DNA from: Limnobaculum xujianqingii
GTDB lineage: Bacteria > Pseudomonadota > Gammaproteobacteria > Enterobacterales > Enterobacteriaceae
Reading direction: 5' to 3'
NCBI RefSeq assembly: GCF_013394855.1
Contig: NZ_JABMLK010000001.1
Location: 1,569,501 to 1,633,500, forward strand
DNA length: 64,000 nucleotides
Within the stretch, counting starts at the first letter, position 1. Every line of letters begins with the position of its first letter. Under the pieces are notes generated by a model, which was not told the origin of the DNA, did no database searches, and was given only the letters and a program-made list of their open reading frames with translations. Shown piece after piece: positions 50,898 to 60,150 of this stretch. Made by a program: the position numbers and the translations under genes.

Positions 50898-51431
50898 ATG
50901 TTGGGTAAACCCAGCGTCAAGCTACGTCCGCTTGAACGTGAAGACCTCAGATTTGTCCACCAGCTCGATAATAATGCCAGCGTTATGCGCTATTGGTTTG
51001 AAGAACCTTACGAAGCCTTTGTTGAGCTGTCAGATCTGTACGATAAACATATCCATGACCAGAGCGAACGGCGCTTTATTATTGAGGCCGATAATAACCG
51101 CGTCGGGCTGGTTGAACTGGTGGAAATAAACCATATACACCGCCGGGCAGAATTTCAGATCATCATCGATCCAGCCTGGCAGGGGCACGGCTATGCCAGT
51201 GCCGCAGCACGATCTGCAATGGAGTATGGCTTCTCTGTGCTTAATCTATATAAGCTCTATTTAATTGTTGATAGAGAAAATGAGAAAGCCATCCATATAT
51301 ACACCAAGCTGGGGTTTGAAACCGAAGGCATTCTTAAACACGAATTCTTTATTAATGGGGAATATCGCGACACTATTCGCATGTGTATTTTTCAGCCGCA
51401 ATATTTAGCCCGATTAAAGCAGCAAAATTGA
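50898..51431 (+). CDS. speG: Spermidine N1-acetyltransferase
   Basis: SpeG acetylates spermidine and spermine with acetyl-CoA and protects against polyamine excess. The 177 residues have the family start [20 protein letters not shown], the polyamine-site segment [20 protein letters not shown], and the acetyl-CoA motif [19 protein letters not shown] precedes the ATG. It appears monocistronic, with a hairpin at 51439. Confidence 0.95.
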   Translation: MLGKPSVKLRPLEREDLRFVHQLDNNASVMRYWFEEPYEAFVELSDLYDKHIHDQSERRFIIEADNNRVGLVELVEINHIHRRAEFQIIIDPAWQGHGYASAAARSAMEYGFSVLNLYKLYLIVDRENEKAIHIYTKLGFETEGILKHEFFINGEYRDTIRMCIFQPQYLARLKQQN

Positions 51432-51438
51432 TCGACTG

Positions 51439-51471
51439 AAGGAGGGTAATCCATCCGATACTCTCCTTTAT
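51439..51471 (+). terminator. Terminator of speG
   Basis: Arms AAGGAGGGTA and TACTCTCCTT pair at nine of ten positions and are followed by a T-rich stretch. Confidence 0.7.
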
Positions 51472-51683
51472 TTCTCTGCCTCAATGCCCTTTTCCGTTTG
51501 ATTAAGATAATCCCCCTTTCCGGCTATTCTTATTTATAATGTGTGCAAAATAGAAATAGCATCGACGTTATTCACCAGAATATTTAGCTCGATGTAACAG
51601 ATTTAATATTTAACCGATAAAATAAGATAAACTATTTGAAAAATAACGGTATTCTTATAGCAGGAGAGCAGAGAGGTTCGACT

Positions 51684-52286
51684 ATGCGCCCATCAACAAA
51701 ACTAAAACAACAAAAAATTATTGAGGTAGCAACCCAACTGTTTCTCAAACAGGGGTACCATCAAACCAATCTGGATCAGATTATTGAGCAATGTGGCGGT
51801 TCCAAGCAGACTATTTACAGCTATTTTGGTGATAAACGTGGCTTACTAACCGCAGTTATTGGCCGCTGTATTGAAGAAGTTGAAGCCATCTTCAATTTTA
51901 AAAACGACGACAATAAAACGTTAGAACAGCAATTAGTTCAGTTTGGCACCAACTATCTGGATACTATCTTATCCCCCACATTACTGAATACTTTTCGCAT
52001 CTTACTCACAGAATCTCAGCACGATCAGGAACTGGCTGATTTTTATTTAAATCAGGGCCCCTATCGTATCACCAACTATTTAAGGCAGTTTCTACTCTCC
52101 CATATGGAACAGGGGCACATTAAACATGGCGATCCATCGGTAGCCTGCGGCCACCTGCTTAGTTTACTGAAGGGCTATATTCAGCATGAAGCGCTATTTG
52201 GTGTGAGAGTTCCACCTAAGACAGTGATCAAACAGCATGTCCAGTCGGCGGTAGACTGCTTCCTTAACGGTTATCGCCCAATTTAA
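51684..52286 (+). CDS. TetR/AcrR family transcriptional regulator
   Basis: A 200-residue regulator with an N-terminal TetR helix-turn-helix (LDQIIEQCGGSKQTIYSYFG) and a C-terminal AefR-like dimerisation and ligand domain. The start is taken at the ATG at 51684, behind GAGAGG; an upstream TTG at 51636 is less likely. The gene directly downstream (21 bases) encodes an unknown protein that may be in the same transcript. Target and ligand are unknown. Confidence 0.87.
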   Translation: MRPSTKLKQQKIIEVATQLFLKQGYHQTNLDQIIEQCGGSKQTIYSYFGDKRGLLTAVIGRCIEEVEAIFNFKNDDNKTLEQQLVQFGTNYLDTILSPTLLNTFRILLTESQHDQELADFYLNQGPYRITNYLRQFLLSHMEQGHIKHGDPSVACGHLLSLLKGYIQHEALFGVRVPPKTVIKQHVQSAVDCFLNGYRPI

Positions 52287-52307
52287 CTAATTATTATAAA
52301 ACAGATA

Positions 52308-53210
52308 ATGATGATTAAAGTTGCCCTTACCCCTATTGAACATCAATCCAGAGGCGAACTGGTTGCCTGCTCATGGAGCACTGCCGAGCGCCTGATAGTA
52401 TTGGAAGCAGAATCCATTCCGGAACGCATTAACGGCCAGTTTGTCCCCAGCCAAACCGACAAACGAAGCTGGTTTATTTCAATCTACCAGCATGGCGAGT
52501 TGGTACTGTCTGTTCCTTCTATTGAATCAAAAACCAACTTCCACTATGTACAGATGCTGGACGATCAGCATATTTTATTAGTGGGTGCTCGCTGTCACTA
52601 CAATCATGGCGATCCGGAAAAGAATGCCGAAGTTTACAATCTGGATGGGCAACGAGTGCGCCGCTTCACTTTAGGCGACGGCATTGAAGATATTAATGTC
52701 ACCGCTGACAGCGCCATTTGGGTTAGCTATTTTGACGAAGGGGTATTTGGTAATTACGGCTGGGGCCAGCCTCTCGGGCAATATGGCCTGGTGAAGTTTG
52801 ACCAGGAAGGCAATATTCTCTGGCAGGCCGAACAGTTTGATATTTGCGACTGCTATGCGGTAAATGCGGAAAGTGAGCACTCATTCTGGTTTTACTACTA
52901 TTCCGATTTCCATCTGGTTCATTTAAACAAACTGCAAGCCACCTCTTATCGGGCTCCCGTTCAGGGCAGCCATGCTTTTGCTCTATGTCATCCTTATTTA
53001 GTAATGGGTGGAGGCTATGGGAAAAATGATAATTTCCACGTGTTTAAATTCAACGCATCCTCATTAAAGGAGACAGCAAAACTGTCATTTACCGATTCTG
53101 ATGGCAAATCTCTGAAGCAGTGCGTTTATAACATGCGCGGTAATCGGGTTATTGCCTTTAATCAAAGCGGAATTTACTACACTATTCTGACACCAGACCT
53201 CTGCCAGTAA
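52308..53210 (+). CDS. Unknown protein, probable beta-propeller
   Basis: I do not recognise this 300-residue protein. It has no signal peptide or membrane helix. Repeated strands with a DG turn, such as AEVYNLDGQRVRRFTLGDGI, VKFDQEGNILWQAE and NMRGNRVIAFNQSG, suggest blades of a beta-propeller. An aromatic-rich central part (WVSYFDEGVFGNYGWG, HSFWFYYYSDFHLVHL) is distinctive. It follows the TetR gene by 21 bases and may share its transcript. Confidence 0.75.
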   Translation: MMIKVALTPIEHQSRGELVACSWSTAERLIVLEAESIPERINGQFVPSQTDKRSWFISIYQHGELVLSVPSIESKTNFHYVQMLDDQHILLVGARCHYNHGDPEKNAEVYNLDGQRVRRFTLGDGIEDINVTADSAIWVSYFDEGVFGNYGWGQPLGQYGLVKFDQEGNILWQAEQFDICDCYAVNAESEHSFWFYYYSDFHLVHLNKLQATSYRAPVQGSHAFALCHPYLVMGGGYGKNDNFHVFKFNASSLKETAKLSFTDSDGKSLKQCVYNMRGNRVIAFNQSGIYYTILTPDLCQ

Positions 53211-53228
53211 ACTCGCTTTGAATGTCAG

Positions 53229-53465
53229 TTACCAACCAAATACCGTTCCCTGATCGGTAGATTTATCTGCTGCACCCTGATCTCTGATCCGTTCCATACG
53301 GCGATCCCGCTTCATGCTATCGGAAGCGGGGTCATAGTCATAAATCGGTCGTTCCCGATCGTTAACCACACAACCAGAGCCTCGTGGACAAGGTTCAGTA
53401 TAAGACTCAGAAGTGCATCCCAACAGAAACAGGGTAATACCAGCAATTAACGATAATCTAATCAT
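53229..53465 (-). CDS. Small lipoprotein of unknown function
   Basis: A 78-residue protein with a lipoprotein signal: hydrophobic LSLIAGITLFLLGC with Cys17 as lipid site. The mature part is short and polar, with CPRGSGCVV and a charged RDRRMERIRDQ stretch. It resembles the many small enterobacterial lipoproteins with no known role. It is convergent with the propeller-like gene. Confidence 0.78.
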   Translation of the reverse strand: MIRLSLIAGITLFLLGCTSESYTEPCPRGSGCVVNDRERPIYDYDPASDSMKRDRRMERIRDQGAADKSTDQGTVFGW

Positions 53466-53688
53466 AGAAACTCCAACATCGCCGCAACAATATAATCACT
53501 AAAGTTAATTATAATTTATAGAATTATACAAAAACGATATTAGCGCACTTTACATTGATACCTGAAGTCTGCCATCTTGTTGATTATCTCAAGTCTGGCT
53601 ATTGATATTGTGATCTCACAACACACACATCTTCTTGCATTACATTATGCTAACCAGCCGGCATGATAACGAACAATAAAGGTATAAC

Positions 53689-54750
53689 ATGACCATCCGA
53701 GTAGCTATTAATGGCTTTGGCCGTATTGGCCGCAGCGTTTTACGCGCTTTGTACGAATCAGAGCATCATAAAAAAATCAGTGTGGTGGCGATTAATGAAT
53801 TGGCTGATCCTAACGGTATGGCACATTTATTGAAATACGATTCAACTCACGGGCGCTTTGCCCGTCGCGTTCGTCAGGAAGGAAGAATGTTATGGGTGGA
53901 TGATGATGCAATACAATTATTCCATCAAAAAGAGATCGCCAACCTGCCGTGGAAATCATTAAACGTTGATATCGTGTTGGATTGCAGCGGCGTTTATGGC
54001 AGCCGGGCCGATGGCGAAGCACATATCGCGGCCGGTGCCAAAAAGGTGCTGTTCTCCCATCCGGGAGGAAACGACTTAGATGCCACCATTGTTTATGGCG
54101 TTAACCACCATGATTTAAAGGCTGAGCACCGAATCGTTTCCAATGCCTCCTGTACCACTAACTGCATTATTCCGGTGATCAAACTGCTGGATGATGCATT
54201 TGAGATTCGCTCAGGCACTGTTACCACCATTCACGCTGCAATGAATGACCAGCCGGTGATTGATGCTTACCACAAAGACTTACGCCGTACCCGTGCCGCC
54301 AACCAATCGATCATTCCAGTCGATACCAAACTGGCGGCGGGAATTACCCGTATTTTCCCTAAGTTTTGCGACCGATTTGAAGCGATTTCAGTGCGAGTAC
54401 CCACCATCAACGTAACCGCTATCGACCTGAGCGTTACGCTGGAAGTCCCTGTCAGCGTGCAAGATATTAACCAACTGTTAGAACATGCGGCTAAAAATAC
54501 CTTTCAGGGAATTGTGGATTATACCGAGCTGCCACTGGTTTCTACCGACTTTAACCATGATCCTCACAGCGCTATTGTCGATGGCACACAGACCCGCGTC
54601 AGCGGTCAGCATCTGGTAAAAATGTTGGTATGGTGTGATAACGAATGGGGTTTTGCCAACCGTATGCTGGATACCACATTAGCGATGATTGCCAGTGAAC
54701 AGCAATCAGAAGAAAGTTCTGCTAAAAAACTCACAGAACAAACCCTATAG
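53689..54750 (+). CDS. epd: D-erythrose-4-phosphate dehydrogenase
   Basis: Epd oxidises erythrose 4-phosphate to 4-phosphoerythronate for pyridoxal phosphate synthesis. The 353 residues show the NAD-binding [18 protein letters not shown] and the catalytic cysteine in [10 protein letters not shown]. Segments such as [14 protein letters not shown] match Epd rather than GapA. The C-terminal tail is about 14 residues longer than in E. coli. In E. coli epd heads the epd-pgk-fbaA operon, but here structured repeat E and thiD follow. Confidence 0.94.
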   Translation: MTIRVAINGFGRIGRSVLRALYESEHHKKISVVAINELADPNGMAHLLKYDSTHGRFARRVRQEGRMLWVDDDAIQLFHQKEIANLPWKSLNVDIVLDCSGVYGSRADGEAHIAAGAKKVLFSHPGGNDLDATIVYGVNHHDLKAEHRIVSNASCTTNCIIPVIKLLDDAFEIRSGTVTTIHAAMNDQPVIDAYHKDLRRTRAANQSIIPVDTKLAAGITRIFPKFCDRFEAISVRVPTINVTAIDLSVTLEVPVSVQDINQLLEHAAKNTFQGIVDYTELPLVSTDFNHDPHSAIVDGTQTRVSGQHLVKMLVWCDNEWGFANRMLDTTLAMIASEQQSEESSAKKLTEQTL

Positions 54751-54802
54751 CATTCACTGCGTTTGTTATCTGACGAGAAAACCTAATAAATAGGCTTCAA
54801 TG

Positions 54803-54960
54803 GATATTCCGGTCGTAAAAACTAAAGTGTGTATATTGGTTTTGTGCTCGACCGGAAGACCATTTGTACTTAGCCATAGAGTGCGTCGGGCCTAGTCCGC
54901 CTAGGGGCACTCCGGCAGCTAAAGCTGCTACGACCCCAACGGCGGCCTCTCCCTCCGATT
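54803..54960 (+). repeat. Structured intergenic repeat, copy E
   Basis: Forward copy in the convergent gap between epd and thiD. Stem 1 is CCGGTCG/CGACCGG, differing from copies A, B and D by two compensated base pairs. The CCTAG-TCCGC-CTAGG stem is perfect. The hairpin is the alternative GCAGC-TAAA-GCTGC version, as in copy C. The left flank (GAGAAAACCTAATAAAT) matches copies A and D. No clear flanking direct repeat was found. Confidence 0.85.
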
Positions 54961-55014
54961 AACTATGTTTAAACATAAACCTACCCCGTTAGCTAATTAC
55001 AGAAGGTTTTATGT

Positions 55015-55812
55015 TTACCACCAACGATGAAAATGATGTACCGGGCCGATGCCGTGACCTACTTCCAGACTGTCAGCCATAATCAAAGCCTGCTGCAAGT
55101 AATCTTTCGCCAGCTGTATTGTCTGCTCCCAGCTATCACAACGCGGGCGTAATGCCGCCAGTGCAGCAGAAAGTGTGCATCCGGTTCCATGAGTATGTTT
55201 AGTGGCAATTCTTGGGGCACTAAAACGCAGCGTTTGCTGTGGCGTAATCAACCAGTCGGGGCTTTCTGCTTCACTTAAATGCCCCCCTTTCATGAGTACC
55301 GCCGGACAGCCCATCCCTAACAGCGCTTTCCCCTGCTCCAGCATTTCAGCCTCACTGGTGGCAACGGGGCAATCAAGCAAAGCAGCAGCCTCCGGCAGGT
55401 TAGGCGTAATCAGAGAAACAATCGGCAACAATTGACGACGTATCGCTTCTACCGCTTCAGGAGCCAGTAACGGATCGCCACTTTTTGCCACCATCACTGT
55501 ATCCAGTACTACGTAAGGAATGGAATAGCGCTTTAGTGATTCAGCGACCACCTGAACAATATCTGATTCAGCCAACATGCCAATTTTGGCACTGTCGATA
55601 CGCACATCATCCAGCACCGAACTGAGCTGGGCCGCCACAAAATCAGGATCAATGCGATAAACAGACTGTACACCCAGCGTATTTTGCGCCACCAGCGCGG
55701 TCATAACACTGGTGCCATAAGCTTCCAGCGCAGAGAAGGTTTTTAAGTCGGCCTGAATACCCGCACCACCGCTTGGATCGGTGCCGGCAATAGTTAATGC
55801 ATTAATTCTCAT
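55015..55812 (-). CDS. thiD: Hydroxymethylpyrimidine/phosphomethylpyrimidine kinase
   Basis: ThiD phosphorylates HMP and HMP-phosphate in thiamine synthesis and salvage. The 265 residues have the ribokinase-fold motifs [18 protein letters not shown] and [15 protein letters not shown]. It overlaps thiM by 4 bases and is under the same TPP riboswitch. Confidence 0.96.
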   Translation of the reverse strand: MRINALTIAGTDPSGGAGIQADLKTFSALEAYGTSVMTALVAQNTLGVQSVYRIDPDFVAAQLSSVLDDVRIDSAKIGMLAESDIVQVVAESLKRYSIPYVVLDTVMVAKSGDPLLAPEAVEAIRRQLLPIVSLITPNLPEAAALLDCPVATSEAEMLEQGKALLGMGCPAVLMKGGHLSEAESPDWLITPQQTLRFSAPRIATKHTHGTGCTLSAALAALRPRCDSWEQTIQLAKDYLQQALIMADSLEVGHGIGPVHHFHRWW

Positions 55813-56624
55813 AACGTTTTACCCATCAGATGTTCTGGTTGCAGTTGATAAAGCAAATCAAGAAAACGAGGAACAAAGCTCCCCGGCCCGGCAGACTCTT
55901 CGGCAGCCACTCCACCACAAAAAGCCATCACCATGCAGGCACTGGCTACCAGTTCGAGTGCTTTCTCTTTATCCAGCGATAAAAAACCAGCCACCACGGC
56001 GGATAATGCACAGCCCGTTCCAACCACTCGAGTCATTAGCGGATTGCCAAAAGGCAATGCATAACAGGTTTGACCGTCGGTCACATAGTCAATAGCGCCG
56101 GTCACTGCAACAACAGCGCCACTGCGGTTGGCTAACTCAATCGCTGCCGGTAACGCAGCTAAAGAATCATCAGTGCTGTCAACGCCCCGCCCTGCTGAAC
56201 TAAAGCCGGCCAGCGCCATAATTTCCGAAGCATTACCACGAATAGCAGCAGGTTTCATGGTAAGTAATTGGTGAGCGAAGTCAGTACGATAACCCAATCC
56301 ACCTACTGCCACCGGGTCCAAAACCCAGGGAACCGCTGCACGATTGGCCGATTCCACCGCCAGCAGCATAGCTTCTGCCTGAGTTTCATTCAGGGTTCCC
56401 ACATTAATCAAAAGCCCGCTGGCAATAGCGCTAAAATCTCCGGCTTCCTGACGAGCCACCACCATTGCCGGTGAAGCACCTAAAGCCAGCAGAACATTGG
56501 CAGTAAAATTTTGCACCACCTGATTTGTCAGGCAGTGAACCAAAGGGGAAGAGGTTCGCAATTGCGTCAGCCAATGGGCCGCAGCAGAACCGGGAAAAGG
56601 TTGAAGGTTGTGAGATGAATTCAT
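55809..56624 (-). CDS. thiM: Hydroxyethylthiazole kinase
   Basis: ThiM phosphorylates hydroxyethylthiazole in thiamine salvage. The 271 residues contain [21 protein letters not shown], the conserved [10 protein letters not shown] and the ATP/anion-hole motif [20 protein letters not shown] precedes the ATG. The TPP riboswitch leader at 56660-56757 controls thiM-thiD. Confidence 0.96.
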   Translation of the reverse strand: MNSSHNLQPFPGSAAAHWLTQLRTSSPLVHCLTNQVVQNFTANVLLALGASPAMVVARQEAGDFSAIASGLLINVGTLNETQAEAMLLAVESANRAAVPWVLDPVAVGGLGYRTDFAHQLLTMKPAAIRGNASEIMALAGFSSAGRGVDSTDDSLAALPAAIELANRSGAVVAVTGAIDYVTDGQTCYALPFGNPLMTRVVGTGCALSAVVAGFLSLDKEKALELVASACMVMAFCGGVAAEESAGPGSFVPRFLDLLYQLQPEHLMGKTL

Positions 56625-56659
56625 AAAGCTCCCAACCGGCGTTAAAGAAGGCAGTACCG

Positions 56660-56757
56660 GTGGGATACCGTGACTTCCCTACGCTGGCATAATCCAGATC
56701 AGGTAATACGGGTGATATCTCAGCCGCTGTGCGTGTTGCACAGGGCACCCCGAGTCG
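56660..56757 (-). promoter_or_regulatory. TPP riboswitch (thi box) of thiMD
   Basis: On the minus strand the sequence has the THI-element landmarks GGGGTGCC, CTGAGA, ACCC and then ACCTGATCTGGATTATGCCA, followed by GCGTAGGGAA. It ends about 35 bases before the thiM ATG, so control is probably at translation through the ribosome binding site. TPP binding is expected to switch thiMD off. Confidence 0.96.
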
Positions 56758-56764
56758 AAGTTAC

Positions 56765-56792
56765 ATATTAGACGATTGAGTAAAAGGATCAA
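56765..56792 (-). promoter_or_regulatory. Sigma-70 promoter of thiMD
   Basis: On the minus strand TTGATC (-35, 56787-56792) and TAATAT (-10, 56765-56770) are 16 bp apart. A start about 7 bases downstream would fall at the first bases of the riboswitch. Confidence 0.75.
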
Positions 56793-56810
56793 GGCATTGT
56801 CAGGAAGTTA

Positions 56811-57980
56811 TTAACGCTCCCGCAATGCTTCCTCTAACTTATTCAACGGCTTAATCAAATATTCCAGCACTGTCTTCTGTCCGGTTTTAATCTCTACATT
56901 GGCGACCATGCCCGGCATAATGGGGAAACGCTTACCGTTTTTATTATGCAGCTCTGCATTTTTGGTTCGCACATAAACCCGATAATAGTACTGATCCCGC
57001 CGAACCTCATCCTGTAAGGTATCCGGTGAAACCACCACTACTGTCCCATCCAGATTGCCATAAATAGACGAATCGTAAGCAGTCAGCTTGACCGTTGCCG
57101 GAAGGTCCGGGCGAATATAAGCGATATCACGCGGGTTAATGCGAGTTTCAATCAACAAATGGTCTTCCAGCGGTACAATTTCCATTAACTTGCCGCCCGG
57201 AGGCAAAACACCCCCCACTGTGGTTACCTGAATATCTTTTACCACCCCATGCACCGGAGAATAGAGCGTGGCGCGATCCAGTTGATCGGCTTTACCTGCC
57301 ATCACTTCCATCTGAGCATCCAACTCGGCATTGTTTTTTACCTGCTCTTCACGGGCCCGCACTGCGTACTGATTACGTGCTTCATCAATTTTGCCCTGTA
57401 GTTCCGTTGCCTGACGCTGCAGACGAATCACTTCAACCCGACTGGCGGCCCCTTTCTCGATTAGCGGCTGGGTCATTTTCAGTTCAGAATTGACCAGATT
57501 ATATGAGCGCTGCAAGTTAGAAACTGTTTCATCCAGATTGCGTCGTCTTGACTCATACAGTTGACGCTCACGTGCCACCAGCTCCGGCTCCTGTAAGGTA
57601 TCCGGGCTGAATTCCAGCGGAGCTCCAGTCAGTTCAGAACGCAAACGCTCCGCAGAAGCTCGCAGAGTTCTCACCCTTGATGCTGCCTCACCGTAGTTAG
57701 ACTGAAAGCGTTTAGGATCAAGCTGTGCCAACACTTGCCCCTTATTAACAATGTCACCTTCATGTACCGACATAACAGAAACAATGCCGCCATCCAGACT
57801 CTCAATCACCTGAGCCCGGGTTGAAGGCGTCACCTTTCCGGTTCCAACGGTAACTTCATCTAATGAAGCAAAACTCGCCCAGATAAAAAGCAATATTCCA
57901 CCTAATAGCGTCAGCCAAACCACTGACGAATGACGGCGTCCTTGCTGAGCCATATCTTCCTGCATTGATAGTTCAGTCAT
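56811..57980 (-). CDS. Type I secretion membrane-fusion protein (HlyD/BapD/LapC type)
   Basis: A periplasmic adaptor of about 389 residues connecting the ABC transporter to the TolC-like channel. It has one N-terminal membrane helix (VVWLTLLGGILLFIWASFA) and the lipoyl motifs VIESLDGGIVSVMSVHEGD and LYSPVHGVVKDIQVTTVGG. A long coiled coil lies around residues 95-230, and the C-terminal barrel contains GMVANVEIKTG. The ATG at 57980 is preceded by GAGGAT. It is the last gene of the adhesin secretion operon, 10 bases after the ATPase gene. Confidence 0.9.
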   Translation of the reverse strand: MTELSMQEDMAQQGRRHSSVVWLTLLGGILLFIWASFASLDEVTVGTGKVTPSTRAQVIESLDGGIVSVMSVHEGDIVNKGQVLAQLDPKRFQSNYGEAASRVRTLRASAERLRSELTGAPLEFSPDTLQEPELVARERQLYESRRRNLDETVSNLQRSYNLVNSELKMTQPLIEKGAASRVEVIRLQRQATELQGKIDEARNQYAVRAREEQVKNNAELDAQMEVMAGKADQLDRATLYSPVHGVVKDIQVTTVGGVLPPGGKLMEIVPLEDHLLIETRINPRDIAYIRPDLPATVKLTAYDSSIYGNLDGTVVVVSPDTLQDEVRRDQYYYRVYVRTKNAELHNKNGKRFPIMPGMVANVEIKTGQKTVLEYLIKPLNKLEEALRER

Positions 57981-57990
57981 TGGGCGATCC

Positions 57991-60150
57991 TCAGGCAACG
58001 ATAGATGCAACATTGGTGTTATGGCGAGCCTGATTCAGGATTTCATCGCGTGCACCATCTGCGACAATTTTTCCTCCATCAACCACCACAATTCGATCCA
58101 CCAGCGCCAGTAAAGCCGGGCGATGTGTCACTAAAATCAGTGAACGCCCAACCAGCCAGCTTTGCAGCTGACGGATAACATAGCTTTCCAACTGTTCATC
58201 CATGGATGCGGTGGGTTCATCCATGGATGCGGTGGGTTCATCCAGCAATACCACCTGCGGATTACGCACAATTAATCGGCTCAACAGCACCATCTGGCGC
58301 TGCCCTCCGGATAACCCTCGCCCACCTTCATTTATCAAACGGTCAAGGCTGGAGGCATCCTGTTGTACCAGCGTTAACGCCCCACTGATACGCAAGGCTT
58401 GGATCAACTCCTGATCGGTGGCATGAGGATGGCCTAACATCAAATTCTGGCGCAGCGTGCCAAAAAACAGGCGAGAATCTTGCGACAGGTAACCTACCTG
58501 ACGCCGGATATCTGCCGGATCTATTTGCGCCATATCGACACCATCGATAATCACTTTTCCTTTGGTGGCTAATGCCTGTCCGGACAACAGCCGTAGCAAG
58601 GTTGATTTCCCCATACCTACTTTGCCCAGAATTGCTACTCGCTCGCCCGGCTTAATATCCAGACTGGATATCTGTAGTGCTAAATCGCTTTTTTCTTCGT
58701 CATAGCTATATTGCACATCTTTCAGTTGATAATGCCCCGCCAGCACCGGACAGCGCGCCATCGGTTTTTCTGTATTGCGATCCAATGGTTTTTTAAGCAG
58801 GTCATTAAGTCCGGTCATGGCACTTTTGGCATGCTGCCAGCGAGAGAACACCATGGTGAGTTGCATCAAGGGAGCAATAGTACGGGAAGACAACAAACTA
58901 CAGGCCACCATGGTACCGGTGGTAATAGTGCCTTCCAGCACCAGATAAGCGCCAAATACCAACATTCCGGCATAGGTAATTTGCTGAACCGACGATGCCC
59001 AACCGCTTAACCGGGCACCCCACACTCGCTGCTTCATACCAATCGCAGCACTGACTTTGTGCGTTTGCTCCCACTGACGTTGAAAATAGGGCTCCGCCTG
59101 CAGCGCTTTAATGTCTTCAACGCCCTCGATTGACTCCACCAGTACCGCATTGCGCAAGGCACTTTCACGCATTCCCTCTTTGGCTAACTTAGCCATCGGC
59201 CACTGTACCAGCAAACCGGGAATCACAATCAGAGGAATAGCCAACAGTGGAATCAACACCAACTCACCGCCGACTGCCGCCATGATGGCCAAAAACAACA
59301 GCACAAATGGCATATCCATCGCGGCACCCACGGTGGTTGAAGTAAGCAACTCGCGTACCTGATCAATTTCTCTTAGCTGAGAAATAAAGGAGCCCGTCGA
59401 CTTAGGACGTGAATCATTTTTAATCGCCAACGCACGGGTAAAAAACATGGAGGAAACTTTTAAATCGATATGCTTACCCATCAAGTCTGAAATATGAGTA
59501 CGCGACAGGCGGATAAAAAACTCCATTAACGCCGCCATCAATACCCCAACAAACAACACCCACAATGTAGGATAAGACTGCGATGGAATAACCCGGTCAT
59601 ACACTTGCATGGAGAACAAAATACCCGCCAGAGCCAGTACATTACTGATAATCGAAGCCAGTGAAATCTCTGCCAGTTGCCGCCCGGTATGGCGGAAATG
59701 GCGCCAAAACCAGTGCTCACGATAGGGTTGTACAAACTCATCAATACGCGAGTCCTGCCCACGGGCAGCAATACCCAGTAACACCACATCCGGCTGGATA
59801 CGGGCAAGCAACTCAGGCAGCGGCTCCTCACGCAGTAAATCGCCCCCGTCGCCTAACCAATACACTACGCGTTGTTCTTCATCCAGCGACTCTAAAACAA
59901 TCAATGAACCATCCTGCAACTGCGCCATTACCGGTAATATTTCGTTGCGCCAGCGTACACTGGTCGCCGTCTGAATCTTTACCTGCATGCCCATCAGGCT
60001 ACTTAAACGCTCCAACCGCCGGGGCAGCGGTAAACTCTCATACCAGCGCATTTGCTGGCGCAGCGCATTAATATCTGTTGAGATGCCAAAACGTCCGGCA
60101 GCCCGGGACATGGCGGTTATCCAGCTATCTGAATTGGGTAAATTAGCCAT
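57991..60150 (-). CDS. Type I secretion ABC transporter (BapC/LapB type)
   Basis: An inner-membrane exporter of 719 residues powering adhesin secretion. It has an N-terminal C39-like domain lacking the protease cysteine, about six membrane helices (about 165-440), and an ATPase domain with Walker A GKVGMGKST, signature GLSGGQRQ and Walker B VVLLDE. Directly after Walker B the heptapeptide EPTASMD occurs twice in tandem, from a 21-bp duplication at 58195-58236. Homologues normally have it once, so the D-loop is displaced by seven residues. The start overlaps the stop of the TolC-like gene. Confidence 0.92.
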   Translation of the reverse strand: MANLPNSDSWITAMSRAAGRFGISTDINALRQQMRWYESLPLPRRLERLSSLMGMQVKIQTATSVRWRNEILPVMAQLQDGSLIVLESLDEEQRVVYWLGDGGDLLREEPLPELLARIQPDVVLLGIAARGQDSRIDEFVQPYREHWFWRHFRHTGRQLAEISLASIISNVLALAGILFSMQVYDRVIPSQSYPTLWVLFVGVLMAALMEFFIRLSRTHISDLMGKHIDLKVSSMFFTRALAIKNDSRPKSTGSFISQLREIDQVRELLTSTTVGAAMDMPFVLLFLAIMAAVGGELVLIPLLAIPLIVIPGLLVQWPMAKLAKEGMRESALRNAVLVESIEGVEDIKALQAEPYFQRQWEQTHKVSAAIGMKQRVWGARLSGWASSVQQITYAGMLVFGAYLVLEGTITTGTMVACSLLSSRTIAPLMQLTMVFSRWQHAKSAMTGLNDLLKKPLDRNTEKPMARCPVLAGHYQLKDVQYSYDEEKSDLALQISSLDIKPGERVAILGKVGMGKSTLLRLLSGQALATKGKVIIDGVDMAQIDPADIRRQVGYLSQDSRLFFGTLRQNLMLGHPHATDQELIQALRISGALTLVQQDASSLDRLINEGGRGLSGGQRQMVLLSRLIVRNPQVVLLDEPTASMDEPTASMDEQLESYVIRQLQSWLVGRSLILVTHRPALLALVDRIVVVDGGKIVADGARDEILNQARHNTNVASIVA
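58195..58236 (-). repeat. 21-bp in-frame tandem duplication in the secretion ATPase gene
   Basis: Two identical 21-bp units, 58195-58215 and 58216-58236, encode EPTASMD twice. The first six bases of the unit occur again to the right, so replication slippage is a simple origin. A sequencing or assembly error cannot be excluded. Confidence 0.93.

Noticed and set aside
9711..54960. Calling the structured repeats ERIC or REP elements
   Set aside because: The conserved ERIC palindrome and the short REP consensus are not present, and the core is longer with three distinct stems.
56431..56748. 105-codon minus-strand frame at the start of thiM
   Set aside because: It covers the TPP riboswitch and overlaps thiM out of frame.
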